A DNA stretch of 35,100 nucleotides from CAUPWF01 sp044425815. GTDB lineage: Bacteria; Bacillota; Clostridia; Lachnospirales; Lachnospiraceae. How positions within the stretch are numbered: position 1 is the stretch's first letter; each line of letters opens with the position of its first letter. The stretch lies in the NCBI GenBank assembly GCA_044425815.1, contig JAWXVA010000016.1:1-35100 (forward strand), given 5' to 3'. The position numbers and the translations under genes were made by a program. Shown in pieces: positions 1 to 7,648 of this stretch. Under the pieces are notes generated by a model. It worked only from the letters and a program-made list of their open reading frames with translations, was not told where the DNA came from and did no database searches.

Positions 1-277
1 GAAGACAAGCTTACGGATATCGTGATGACGAATATTTCTTTCTCAAACTGTTTGACATCAGTAGAAAATCTTATATTAGAAACCCATCATCCCACAAAAT
101 TTGTGATTGAGCCTTTATTTATAACTGTTTCGAAACGAACTCTTTGGAGTGGACACTCCTTAGGTGATGTACTTTAGCACCTTAGTAGTGCTTCCAACTC
201 CAACGAAGCGGAAGCGGGTTCGTCTAAATAGTTCTAAATAATTAGGTGTATTTACTTTTCTACCAATTTTCTAATGT
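1..277. other. Noncoding edge region with nested inverted repeats
   Basis: No gene is supported here. The region lies downstream of the minus-strand alcohol dehydrogenase. It contains several inverted repeats: TTGGAGT (144-150) with ACTCCAA (197-203), GGAGT/ACTCC around 146-159, AGGTG/CACCT around 162-182, and GCTTCC (190-195) with GGAAGC (210-215). They could fold as a branched RNA, but I recognise no known RNA family and no clear U-tract terminator. Plus frame 1 is open to position 177 without a visible start and resembles nothing I know. Confidence 0.35.
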
Positions 278-1426
278 TTATAACGCTTTTCTATATAACA
301 TCTCTACATCTTTTAACGTAGTTTGTCTTGGATTCACTGCGATATTTCCACTCTTCATCGCATCAATCGCCATAACTGGAATCTTATCTTCTGTTACCCC
401 AACTTCTGTTAATGTAGCTGGAATTCCTAGATCAGCATTTAACTTTCTTACTTCATCCACTAACATCTGTGGTACGAAATCATCTGCTGGGTATTTGTTC
501 TCTCTTATGTAATTATAGATTTTCTCATAACGTCCATTATCTGAAAGTGAATTGTACTCAAGAATTGTTGGTAATAATACTGAGTTAGCCACTCCATGCG
601 CTACATGGAAGAACGCACTAACTGGATGTGACATAGCATGTACATTTCCAAGTCTTGCCCATGCAAATGCTATTCCTGCGAACATACTTCCTGTCATCAT
701 CGCACAAGCTGCTTCTTCATCTTTTCTATTCGCTACGAATTTACGAATGTTTCCACCGATTAATTCCATAGCTTTTTCAGCCATTGCATCTGAAAATGGA
801 CTTGCGCCTAATGATAAATATGCTTCTAATGCGTGAATCAACGCATCAATTCCACATGATGCCGCAATAAATGGTGGTACAGACATAATCATGTCTGGAT
901 CAAGAATTGCATATTTTGGTAATAATTCATAACTAAATACTGTTAATTTATAGTTTCTGCTATGATCTGTAATTACTGAAAATGCTGTTACTTCGCTACC
1001 TGTTCCTGCAGTTGTTGGAATCGCAATAATTGGGATGATTGGTCCTGGAACCTTATGTGCACCCTCATAGTCACAAATACTTCCTGGATACTTTGCTACT
1101 ACTCCAACTGCTTTTGCAACGTCCATAGGGCTACCGCCACCAAGAGCTACGATACTTGTTGCTCCCGAAGCAATATAGGCTGCCTTCGCTGCTTCTACAG
1201 TATCTACTGATGGATTTGCTTCTACGTCAGTAAATAACGCAAATTCTAAACCAGATGCCTCTACTACATCTGTAATCTTCTTCACGACACCGAGACTTTC
1301 TAATCCTTTATCTGAAATTACTAATACTTTATTCGAGCCATTTTTCTTAAGCATATCTGGTAACTGTGAAATTGTTCCCATACCACACACTAAGTCTTGT
1401 GGAATTGTAAATGTAAAATTATTCAT
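278..1426 (-). CDS. Iron-containing (group III) alcohol dehydrogenase
   Basis: A 382-residue protein, the usual length for the Fe-ADH family, which interconverts aldehydes or semialdehydes and alcohols with NAD(P)H. The nucleotide-binding motif GGGSPMDVAK is at about 96-105. The expected metal ligands are visible as D194, H198, H263 and H277. The start has a ribosome site (AAAGGTAGG) upstream. The gene lies 93 bases downstream of a class III aminotransferase on the same strand, so the two are probably one operon. By family knowledge such a pair could turn an omega-amino acid into a hydroxy acid, for example GABA to succinate semialdehyde to 4-hydroxybutyrate. The substrate is inference; butanol- or lactaldehyde-type dehydrogenases are alternatives. 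Confidence 0.88.
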   Translation of the reverse strand: MNNFTFTIPQDLVCGMGTISQLPDMLKKNGSNKVLVISDKGLESLGVVKKITDVVEASGLEFALFTDVEANPSVDTVEAAKAAYIASGATSIVALGGGSPMDVAKAVGVVAKYPGSICDYEGAHKVPGPIIPIIAIPTTAGTGSEVTAFSVITDHSRNYKLTVFSYELLPKYAILDPDMIMSVPPFIAASCGIDALIHALEAYLSLGASPFSDAMAEKAMELIGGNIRKFVANRKDEEAACAMMTGSMFAGIAFAWARLGNVHAMSHPVSAFFHVAHGVANSVLLPTILEYNSLSDNGRYEKIYNYIRENKYPADDFVPQMLVDEVRKLNADLGIPATLTEVGVTEDKIPVMAIDAMKSGNIAVNPRQTTLKDVEMLYRKAL

Positions 1427-1454
1427 TCTATCCTACCTTTCATGTTCATTATTA

Positions 1455-1483
1455 AGAGCAAGAATGCGATGCACCCTTGCTCT
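1455..1483 (-). promoter_or_regulatory. Intergenic hairpin between aminotransferase and dehydrogenase
   Basis: A perfect 8-bp stem (AGAGCAAG/CTTGCTCT) encloses a 13-base loop that can itself pair TGC with GCA. It is not followed by a T-run, so it looks more like an RNA processing or stability element, or a weak attenuator, than a terminator. Confidence 0.4.
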
Positions 1484-1519
1484 GTTACTAATAAATGCAA
1501 ACGCTATTATAATATCAAG

Positions 1520-2740
1520 CTACATTGCTGCGACTACTGTTTCAATTGCTGCTCTCATGATTTCAATCGCTTTATCGATATCTTCTTTTGTTAATACTAG
1601 TGGTGGAATCATACGGTTTACGCTTGTTCCAATTGCTGTCATTAATAAATGATTTCTCATACATTCCCACTTCACATCTGCACCAATTGGTAAGTCATAT
1701 TCGCATCCAACTAATAAACCACGTCCTCTTACATCAATTACATGTGGTAATGTAGCAAGTTGTTCCATTAAATATGCTCCCATTTCTTTTGCATTCGCAC
1801 TTAAGTCTTTTTCGATAATTTCAGATGTAGCTGCGTAAGCTGCTGCACAAGCCACTGGATGTCCACCATATGTAGAACCGTGTGAACCTGCTCCAAATGC
1901 TGTAGCCATTTCTTTTGTTGCACAACAAGCACCGATTGGCATACCACCACCCATAGCTTTTGCCATAGATACTGCATCTGGTTTCACTCCATAACCCATG
2001 TATCCCATTAGAGAACCTGTACGTCCCCATCCTGTTTGTACTTCGTCAAATAATAATAACATATTGTTATCATCACATAATTTACGTAATCCTTCTACAA
2101 ATTCTTGAGTTGCTGGAATAACTCCACCTTCTCCTTGAACTAATTCAATCATAATAGCGATTGTATTAGGTGTCACTTTAGAAGCAAAATCTTCTAAGTT
2201 GTTAAATTCTGCATATGTAAATCCTTTTACCATTGGTCCGAAACCAATTTGGATTGCACTATTTGGTTGTCCTGTAGCTGACATCGCTCCAAATGTTCTT
2301 CCATGGAATCCTGTCTTAGCAGTGATAATTTCGTATCTCTCTGGACCATAATTTTCAATACCATATTTTCTAGCCATTTTAATCATACATTCGTTTGATT
2401 CAGCTCCTGAATTTTGGTAGAAAATCTTGTCCATTCCAATAGACTCACAGATTTGTTTTGATAACAAAGCTTGTGGTACTGTGTATGGGTAGTTAAATGT
2501 ATGCATAATATCAGCTACTTGATCTTGAACTGCTGCTACTACTCTTGGATTACAGTTCCCTACACTGTTAACAGCAACACCGCCGTAGAAGTCTAAGTAT
2601 CCTTCTCCATTTTCATCATATAGATACATTCCATCTGCAGTTTCTGCGATAAAATCAAAACGTGCATATGTCTCCATCATATATTTATTTACTGTGTCTT
2701 TTACTTCCTGAGCTGTCATTTTTGACTCTTGTAATTTCAT
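1520..2740 (-). CDS. Class III PLP-dependent aminotransferase (acetylornithine/GABA type)
   Basis: A 406-residue fold-type I aminotransferase. Visible features are the phosphate-binding NSGAESNE (110-117), the aromatic-stacking segment FHGRTFGAM (145-153), FDEVQTGWGRTG (231-242) with the cofactor Asp232, and the Schiff-base lysine K261 in SMAKAMGGGMPIGA. The family moves an omega- or delta-amino group from ornithine, acetylornithine, GABA, lysine or similar donors to 2-oxoglutarate. No arginine-biosynthesis gene is nearby. The partner is an Fe-dependent alcohol dehydrogenase, which favours a catabolic role such as GABA aminotransferase, though sequence alone cannot exclude an ArgD-like role. 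A GAGAGGGA ribosome site precedes the ATG. Confidence 0.85.
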   Translation of the reverse strand: MKLQESKMTAQEVKDTVNKYMMETYARFDFIAETADGMYLYDENGEGYLDFYGGVAVNSVGNCNPRVVAAVQDQVADIMHTFNYPYTVPQALLSKQICESIGMDKIFYQNSGAESNECMIKMARKYGIENYGPERYEIITAKTGFHGRTFGAMSATGQPNSAIQIGFGPMVKGFTYAEFNNLEDFASKVTPNTIAIMIELVQGEGGVIPATQEFVEGLRKLCDDNNMLLLFDEVQTGWGRTGSLMGYMGYGVKPDAVSMAKAMGGGMPIGACCATKEMATAFGAGSHGSTYGGHPVACAAAYAATSEIIEKDLSANAKEMGAYLMEQLATLPHVIDVRGRGLLVGCEYDLPIGADVKWECMRNHLLMTAIGTSVNRMIPPLVLTKEDIDKAIEIMRAAIETVVAAM

Positions 2741-2794
2741 TAAAATTCCCTCTCTTTCATCCTTTTAATAATCTGTAAAATGTATTATATTCTC

Positions 2795-2828
2795 AAAAAG
2801 GACATCGTATTATAAATACGACGCCTTT
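2795..2828 (-). terminator. Intrinsic terminator after the zinc-ribbon/membrane pair
   Basis: On the minus strand a stem of AAAGG plus CGTCGTAT pairs with ATACGATG plus CCTTT around a TTATA loop, with one bulged T, and runs into TTTTT. It lies between the 98-residue membrane protein and the aminotransferase and would isolate the two transcription units. Confidence 0.7.
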
Positions 2829-2928
2829 GCCTTACATTGTTCAGTATATTACGTTATTTTCAATCCGTCAACTTCTTTTTAGAACGTACTCTGTTTTTAT
2901 TTTATACGCACATTTTCTTTGATATTAT

Positions 2929-3225
2929 TTATATTCTCGCACTATTTCCCACAAATTTTTTGTCATCTTTTGTGTAAGTAATCATAGCCATTTTCTTATA
3001 CTCATACGGTTGATCTGGTGCTAGCACTTTATATCTTTTCATCGTAAATCCATAAATTCTTGATGCGATAAAACTCGCAAAGAAAAATGCAACTATTATA
3101 GGCACTAGAATATATCGAATTGTGTCTGGAAGTAGATAGCTAAATTGAACTAACAGTGATAACACTCCTAGCATCAGAAAACTTAGCATAATCATAAAGC
3201 ATCCTTTTAAACGTTGTTCCATCAT
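2929..3225 (-). CDS. Small two-helix membrane protein
   Basis: A 98-residue protein of no family I recognise. Two hydrophobic helices are visible at about 9-32 and 35-60, followed by a basic, polar tail of about 35 residues. Its ATG overlaps the stop codon of the upstream zinc-ribbon gene by four bases (ATGA), so the two are almost certainly translationally coupled and probably act together at the membrane. A terminator follows at 2795-2828. Confidence 0.65.
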   Translation of the reverse strand: MMEQRLKGCFMIMLSFLMLGVLSLLVQFSYLLPDTIRYILVPIIVAFFFASFIASRIYGFTMKRYKVLAPDQPYEYKKMAMITYTKDDKKFVGNSARI

Positions 3226-4292
3226 AACAAACCACCTCCTGTTGAGAGCATCATTACAAACATTATTATGAATAAGAACACAAAACAGGCTGCCCCCGCT
3301 ATCATTGTATGACGTATTAATTTAGATTTATCAATCGGTATACGTCCGCATGTCTTTCCTGTTTGTCCATTCATTGCAAAATAATACATTTCTTCTTTGT
3401 ACTTATATGTAATAACCCAAACAGGCATTAAAGAATATTCCCATTTTATCTTACTTGGTTTGAATGTAAACTTCTTAGTATCGTGGAAACAATTTTTTTC
3501 AAGAGTATCTTGAATTGCCTTATTTGCATATCTACCGAAAATATTCATAGATTCTTGATTATTTATTTCTTCAATCTCTATGTCTTTTTGTTCCGCTTGG
3601 AATCCAGATAAATATGTCATTGTAAATGGTTCCATGCCTTCTTCTTCAAAAGGTTGCACTCCCTCTATTAATTTTCTTTGTGACCTTTTCAATGCCGACA
3701 TCATAATATCTTCCATATGAATCTGGCCTTCTTTTTCGATTTTATATTTCTCCCTATATTTCGTACGCTTCCCTGCTTTTGAGCTATACGTATCATGATA
3801 CATATTTCCTTTATAAGCAAATTCACCATCCACATCTACCAACCAATATGGGAAATATATCCCCTCCATGTATTGAATATATTGATCATCTCGAAACTCT
3901 TTCGGTATATAGGTCTTTTTGAAAATCCATTGTTTGAATTTCGTCTTAGCCATCTCTTTGTCTATTTTAAATGGCACAATCCTCGTTGGCATATCATTAT
4001 TCGCTATGCTCTTCTTCATAATGACTGTATTGTGGCAATAGTAGCACTCTGTCGCAACCGTAGTTGGTGCTGTAATAATATGTGCCCCACAGCTGTTGCA
4101 ATAATATTCAGCAACCTCTTCTGAATCACTATACTCCTCAGTTTCTGCAGGTCTTTCTACTTCTCCCGTTTGGTTTTCCAAATCATAACGATCAAATTCA
4201 CTATCGCAATATTCACAAGAAAAATTTCCTTTTGTTGCATCAAATTTCAGTCCTGAACCACAGTTGGGACAATGATATGAAATATTTGACAT
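3222..4292 (-). CDS. TFIIB-type double zinc-ribbon membrane protein
   Basis: A 356-residue protein with two four-cysteine zinc ribbons near the N terminus: C8/C11/C26/C29 and C65/C68/C83/C86. A Glu/Ser-rich acidic linker separates the ribbons. A soluble domain of about 230 residues rich in aromatic and basic residues follows, then one C-terminal transmembrane helix (about 330-350) ending in a glycine-rich tail. Proteins of this build are usually annotated only as 'TFIIB-type zinc ribbon-containing protein', and no activity is established. It is coupled to a small two-helix membrane protein downstream, so a membrane-bound complex is a reasonable inference. The Cys spacing suggests metal binding; nothing visible indicates transcription initiation. 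Confidence 0.7.
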   Translation of the reverse strand: MSNISYHCPNCGSGLKFDATKGNFSCEYCDSEFDRYDLENQTGEVERPAETEEYSDSEEVAEYYCNSCGAHIITAPTTVATECYYCHNTVIMKKSIANNDMPTRIVPFKIDKEMAKTKFKQWIFKKTYIPKEFRDDQYIQYMEGIYFPYWLVDVDGEFAYKGNMYHDTYSSKAGKRTKYREKYKIEKEGQIHMEDIMMSALKRSQRKLIEGVQPFEEEGMEPFTMTYLSGFQAEQKDIEIEEINNQESMNIFGRYANKAIQDTLEKNCFHDTKKFTFKPSKIKWEYSLMPVWVITYKYKEEMYYFAMNGQTGKTCGRIPIDKSKLIRHTMIAGAACFVFLFIIMFVMMLSTGGGLL

Positions 4293-4433
4293 GTATTCCC
4301 CTCCTCAATTTCCTTGTCATAACGTCCTCTAGTTACATATCTATATAAAGTTTATCAAATATAGCTGTAACATACAATGCTTTTATTCAAGCTAACATGT
4401 GAGTAACGTTTAATAAAGTAAATCTAGGTTCAC

Positions 4434-4473
4434 AAAAAGACAAGCCACTCTCCTTATAAGGGAAAGTGGCTTG
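4434..4473 (-). terminator. Intrinsic terminator after the lipoprotein gene
   Basis: On the minus strand CAAGCCACT pairs perfectly with AGTGGCTTG around an inner TTCC/GGAG segment and an AT-rich loop, followed by TCTTTTT. It lies 10 bases after the lipoprotein stop codon. Confidence 0.85.
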
Positions 4474-4482
4474 TTTTATATA

Positions 4483-5388
4483 TTATTCATATACTGTCAC
4501 TGAATAAAAAATCACATCATCTTCGTAATTTCCATTACTTTCGAAAATCTCTGTACAGTCTTCATCACTGTAAAACGCTTCACAACCGTATGGTAAATCA
4601 GCAATTGCTACATAATTAACCGGAACAGATGCAGTGTACGTCACTTCATCTTCTGTATTAGGATCGATAATTAGAGTGATTGTTCGATATGCTTCCACCG
4701 AATTCATTTCCGCATATAATAGTTCTGTTGCCTCTGTTCTTTCTGTATTGTAAGTAATTTCACTGCTTTCTATTACAATGCTTTCACCCGTCGAATCTGT
4801 ATACGTTGCTTCCATGCATACTATACTATTGCTTTCTAATTCAATAGTATACGTAATAGTATATATACCATCTTCCGTATATTCTACCCCTACGTACTCC
4901 ACCATCTCTTTAGCTACATCTTCTGAGGCTTGCGTAGTAACAATCTTGTAATCACCATCTTCTTCTACACTAATAACTTCTTCCTCCAAGGTATCTGGCG
5001 TCAAGATACTACTTTCAAGATAAATGCCGTATTCCTCTAACGTATAACAACCAGCTAAACAGTAGTATGATCCCTCTAATTCGAGCATACACACCTCGTC
5101 TGTTATATCGTAAAGAATATGGAACGGAAAACCTTCTTGGTCTACTTTAAATGTTATAATTTCAGCATCTGCGTAAATATATTGCGTCATTCCGTTGTAA
5201 TACTCAAGAGTTGAACTAATGCTGCTGTATGTCTCAAGTAGCACACTATTTGATGCTGAAGTGTAAATATCTTCTATCGTGTACTCGTCCTCTTCCGTTC
5301 CGCTACAGCCTACCAACAACAACGATATCATCAATATAGAACTAATTAATTTTGCGCTTAGATTACTTAATTTCTTTCTCACTCTCAT
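4483..5388 (-). CDS. Secreted lipoprotein of unknown function
   Basis: A 301-residue protein with a basic N terminus (RVRKK), a hydrophobic stretch (14-26) and a lipobox LLVGC, so C28 should be lipidated after signal peptidase II cleavage. The mature part is acidic and rich in Glu, Thr, Ser and Tyr, with predicted beta-rich character. I recognise no domain or catalytic motif. The overall look fits an outside-facing, possibly substrate-binding or structural lipoprotein. It is monocistronic, with its own terminator at 4434-4473. It lies just outside the left end of the integrated element and is ordinary chromosomal sequence. A TATAAT-like box lies 35-45 bases upstream of the ATG. Confidence 0.7.
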   Translation of the reverse strand: MRVRKKLSNLSAKLISSILMISLLLVGCSGTEEDEYTIEDIYTSASNSVLLETYSSISSTLEYYNGMTQYIYADAEIITFKVDQEGFPFHILYDITDEVCMLELEGSYYCLAGCYTLEEYGIYLESSILTPDTLEEEVISVEEDGDYKIVTTQASEDVAKEMVEYVGVEYTEDGIYTITYTIELESNSIVCMEATYTDSTGESIVIESSEITYNTERTEATELLYAEMNSVEAYRTITLIIDPNTEDEVTYTASVPVNYVAIADLPYGCEAFYSDEDCTEIFESNGNYEDDVIFYSVTVYE

Positions 5389-5496
5389 TATATTCTCCCC
5401 TGTTCTTTTACTTTAGTTTGCATATTATATCACTGTCTGAGTTTCAATTCACGTCACTATAACTTCACATACATTTTAACCCCAAACTATGTTAAA

Positions 5497-5537
5497 CGTC
5501 CCCTGCAGGAATCGAACCTGCACTTAGCCCTTAGGAG
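5497..5537 (-). pseudogene. Host tRNA-Arg(CCT), severed 3' half
   Basis: Read on the minus strand this is anticodon loop CTCCTAA, anticodon 3' stem GGGCT, variable AAGT, T-arm GCAGG-TTCGATT-CCTGC, acceptor 3' strand AGGGGAC and discriminator G. Nothing upstream in the element completes it. The missing half is at 9837-9875. Its acceptor GTCCTCT and anticodon stem AGCCC pair fully with these strands (one G-U). The gene was therefore cut in its anticodon loop by the integrated element. Confidence 0.88.
5530..5537. other. Left attachment core (8 bp, anticodon loop)
   Basis: CTTAGGAG is the longest sequence shared by the left (5530-5537) and right (9837-9844) element-host junctions. It covers the tRNA anticodon loop plus one stem base. 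A 6-8 bp overlap in an anticodon loop is typical of tyrosine-recombinase crossover sites. The exact cleavage positions are inferred. Confidence 0.75.
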
Positions 5538-5678
5538 TAAACCCTGCTGAATTTTCCACAGAGTATTTTGGTGTCTTGCCATACCACCAAATCCATACAG
5601 TACAAGGGTTTTTACCGATTTATCTGTTATTTCGTGCTGTATGATTTTCTCTGATATTTGCCCGTTTTAAAACGTCCT

Positions 5679-5697
5679 ATTAGCAAACCATTAGCAA
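5679..5697 (+). repeat. Left pair of putative recombinase arm sites
   Basis: ATTAGCAA occurs at 5679-5686 and again at 5690-5697, start to start 11 bp apart and in direct orientation. A matching pair with the same 11-bp spacing lies near the right end (9577-9595). Shared, phased direct repeats on both attachment arms are the normal form of sites bound by the N-terminal domain of this type of integrase. Confidence 0.65.
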
Positions 5698-5793
5698 ATT
5701 TGCAACAAATATCAGATTTAGACTCGAACAACCATACCATAAATCAAGGACTTATATACTCGTATTATAGTCGTTACTATTCTATTTGTAAAG

Positions 5794-5828
5794 ACACGTT
5801 GCCTTATATTAAGGGAGCGTGTTTTTTT
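5794..5828 (+). terminator. Intrinsic terminator upstream of the small antitoxin-like gene
   Basis: ACACG pairs with CGTGT, and inside that CCTTA pairs with TAAGG around TAT, followed directly by seven T residues. It would stop transcripts entering the element from the left junction and insulate the element genes. Confidence 0.7.
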
Positions 5829-5918
5829 ATGCCCAAACGAAAGGAATTAGCTCATTTGTATTGCTATTGTACCAACAACCGCATATAGTAAATATATTAC
5901 TTTGAAAGGAGTTTTTAT

Positions 5919-6131
5919 ATGGCAAAGTCAGCAAATTTATATGCAAGAATAGCACCAGATGTAAAAGAACTAACCGAAAGTACTTTATCTGCACTTTCTT
6001 TAGATATGGGAAAAATGAGTGAAACAGAGTTTTTCAATGAAATTCAAAAAGGATTAACTAGTATTGAAAATGGTGATGTAGAACCTGCACAAAAAACTTT
6101 TTCAGATTTACGTAAGGAATTTGGCATATAA
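5919..6131 (+). CDS. Shortened DinJ/RelB-like antitoxin-type protein
   Basis: A 70-residue protein with a strong ribosome site (AAAGGAG). The N-terminal part, ANLYARIAPDVKE, matches the start of the ribbon-helix-helix domain of RelB/DinJ antitoxins. The C-terminal part from about residue 33 (MSETEFFNEIQKG through DLRKEFGI) resembles the conserved tail of the same family. The middle, normally the end of the DNA-binding domain plus the linker, looks missing, since full members have about 85-105 residues. No RelE/YafQ-type toxin follows; the next gene is the integrase. It could be a decayed orphan antitoxin, or a small DNA-binding regulator or directionality factor of the element, a role suggested by its position just before int. 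Confidence 0.65.
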   Translation: MAKSANLYARIAPDVKELTESTLSALSLDMGKMSETEFFNEIQKGLTSIENGDVEPAQKTFSDLRKEFGI

Positions 6132-6204
6132 ATATTTACATCGCTAATATCCGCAGCAATACTTAAAATAAGAATATCATATTTTTTTATTTTAGGAGGT
6201 AATT

Positions 6205-7488
6205 ATGGCATCAATTGTAAATCGCGGAAAAACCTTTTCTGTTGTCTATACTTATTATGATCAAACAGGAAAACGTAAACAAAAATGGGAAACATACAAA
6301 ACCCTTACACAAGCAGAAAGTAGAAAAAAACAAATTGAAAGGAATACAGATCTAATTTTAAAAAACATTACCACCGTTAAAGATCTTTGCAATGAATATA
6401 TCAAATCTTACGGTAAAATGAAGTGGTCGTATACTACCTATGATGGGAATTGTAGTCTTATTAATAGGTATATACTTCCCCATATCGGTTCTTGCAAATT
6501 ATCTGATTTAAATGCAAGATTAATAAATAAATTTTATCAGACTTTGCTGTGGGAATATTCCGTAAGAAGTAAATACAAAAAATCTTTCGTGAGCCCTAGT
6601 ACTATTATCGAAATTAATAAGCTACTAAAGAGTATTATAAGACAAGCAAATCTCTGGGAGATAATGGATAGAAACCCAATATTAGGTGTTGTATTACCAA
6701 AGGTCATTGAAAAAAAGACCGCATTTCTTTCATCTGATCAAATATCTTATTTAATTCAACAATGTGATAATGATACACTCTCTCTTATAATTCAAATTGC
6801 TTTTGCATGTTCTTTAAGAAAAGGTGAAATACTTGGGCTAACCTGGGATGACATAGACTTTGAAGCAAGTTCTATTACTGTAAATAAAGAGCTAATACGT
6901 ATTAAGTGTTCTGCATTAGAAGACCTAGGAACAAGAGAAATTATACATATGTTTACTAAATGTAACCCTAATAATAAAACAGTCTTAGTATTAAAAACAC
7001 CCAAAACAACTTCAAGCGTAAGAACCGTTTATATTCCAAATACTTTATTAGAAAAACTTTCCCTATTCAAGCTTAAACAAAACACCTCAACACCTAGTCC
7101 ATATAATTTAATTTTTACTAGTAATACTGGAAATCCAATGGATGAACGCAGCGTAACCGAAATGTTTAAAAGATACCTTGTTTACTGCGATTTACCTCTA
7201 GTCGTCTTTCATAGTCTTAGGCATTCAAGTATTATGTATAAACTTGAACTCACAAATGGAAATATAAAGACTGTACAAGGTGATAGCGGTCATGCGGAAT
7301 CGAAAATGATATTAGATACCTATTCTCATATCATTGATAAGAATCGTTCCAACACTGCTAAAATTTTTGAAGATAAATTTTATTCTTCTAATAAAGATAG
7401 CTCTACTACTGCTGAATTAATCAGTAGTATTATGAAATTATCCCATGATGAGCAAAAACAAATAATAAATTTACTATCATCGCATTAA
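6205..7488 (+). CDS. int: Tyrosine recombinase (integrase) of the element
   Basis: A 427-residue phage-type integrase. An N-terminal arm-DNA-binding domain (about 5-45, FSVVYTYYDQTGKRKQK) is followed by a SAM-like core-binding domain (about 56-155) and the catalytic domain. All active-site residues are present: R205 (SLRKGE), K267 (KTPKT), H336 and R339 (FHSLRH), H363 (GHAES) and nucleophile Y373 (DTYSH). The ATG is preceded by TAGGAGGT. The enzyme should recombine the 8-bp core in the tRNA-Arg(CCT) anticodon loop and bind the ATTAGCAA arm repeats. About 45 residues beyond the catalytic tyrosine (SNKDSSTTAELISSI onward) form an extra helical tail. No separate excisionase is recognisable. Confidence 0.93.
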   Translation: MASIVNRGKTFSVVYTYYDQTGKRKQKWETYKTLTQAESRKKQIERNTDLILKNITTVKDLCNEYIKSYGKMKWSYTTYDGNCSLINRYILPHIGSCKLSDLNARLINKFYQTLLWEYSVRSKYKKSFVSPSTIIEINKLLKSIIRQANLWEIMDRNPILGVVLPKVIEKKTAFLSSDQISYLIQQCDNDTLSLIIQIAFACSLRKGEILGLTWDDIDFEASSITVNKELIRIKCSALEDLGTREIIHMFTKCNPNNKTVLVLKTPKTTSSVRTVYIPNTLLEKLSLFKLKQNTSTPSPYNLIFTSNTGNPMDERSVTEMFKRYLVYCDLPLVVFHSLRHSSIMYKLELTNGNIKTVQGDSGHAESKMILDTYSHIIDKNRSNTAKIFEDKFYSSNKDSSTTAELISSIMKLSHDEQKQIINLLSSH

Positions 7489-7503
7489 AATTATTAGATT
7501 TTA

Positions 7504-7582
7504 TCGTAAATTTCAAAATCACTATTTATATTTATTCTTTAAATAAATATTTTTTCTTATTATTTACGAAATTCTCGTAAAT
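7504..7582. promoter_or_regulatory. Candidate operator: TCGTAAAT inverted repeat plus a third half-site
   Basis: ATTTACGA (7562-7569) and TCGTAAAT (7575-7582) form a perfect 8-bp inverted repeat with a 5-bp spacer, ending 4 bp before the -35 box of the ATPase promoter. A third TCGTAAAT lies at 7504-7511. The placement suggests binding of a regulator dimer, perhaps cooperatively. The ribbon-helix-helix-like protein of the element is one candidate; this is inference. Confidence 0.55.
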
Positions 7583-7586
7583 TCTA

Positions 7587-7614
7587 TTGACTAAATAGAT
7601 TTTAGGGATATACT
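7587..7614 (+). promoter_or_regulatory. Promoter of the ATPase/RloB module
   Basis: TTGACT (7587-7592) and TATACT (7609-7614) are separated by 16 bp, close to the vegetative consensus. The ATPase start codon is 34 bases downstream with a CAGGAGG ribosome site. The module therefore has its own promoter, separate from int. Confidence 0.7.
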
Positions 7615-7648
7615 AAATGGTAGAACGATATATTCAGGAGGTTTAAAT

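Larger units (their letters stand above)
5538..5918. other. Left attachment arm of the element, noncoding
   Basis: No credible gene is visible. The region holds a TTTGGTG/CACCAAA inverted repeat (5566-5590) and an interrupted inverted repeat CATACAG.AC/GT.CTGTATG (5592-5601 and 5634-5643). It also holds two direct ATTAGCAA repeats (5679-5697) and a plus-strand terminator (5794-5828). This density of short repeats fits recombinase and accessory-protein binding sites. Confidence 0.6.

Noticed and set aside
1..177. End of an upstream plus-strand gene (open frame 1)
   Set aside because: No start or family similarity is visible, and the codon pattern is not convincing. It cannot be decided without the sequence to the left.
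5497..5590. A complete tRNA with an unusual long variable arm around the left junction
   Set aside because: The sequence right of 5538 gives no acceptor, D-arm or anticodon 5' strand that pairs with the 3' half, while 9837-9875 supplies all of them perfectly.
5658..5888. A 76-codon plus-strand reading frame
   Set aside because: It runs through the arm repeats and the terminator at 5794-5828, has no ribosome site and no recognisable protein character.
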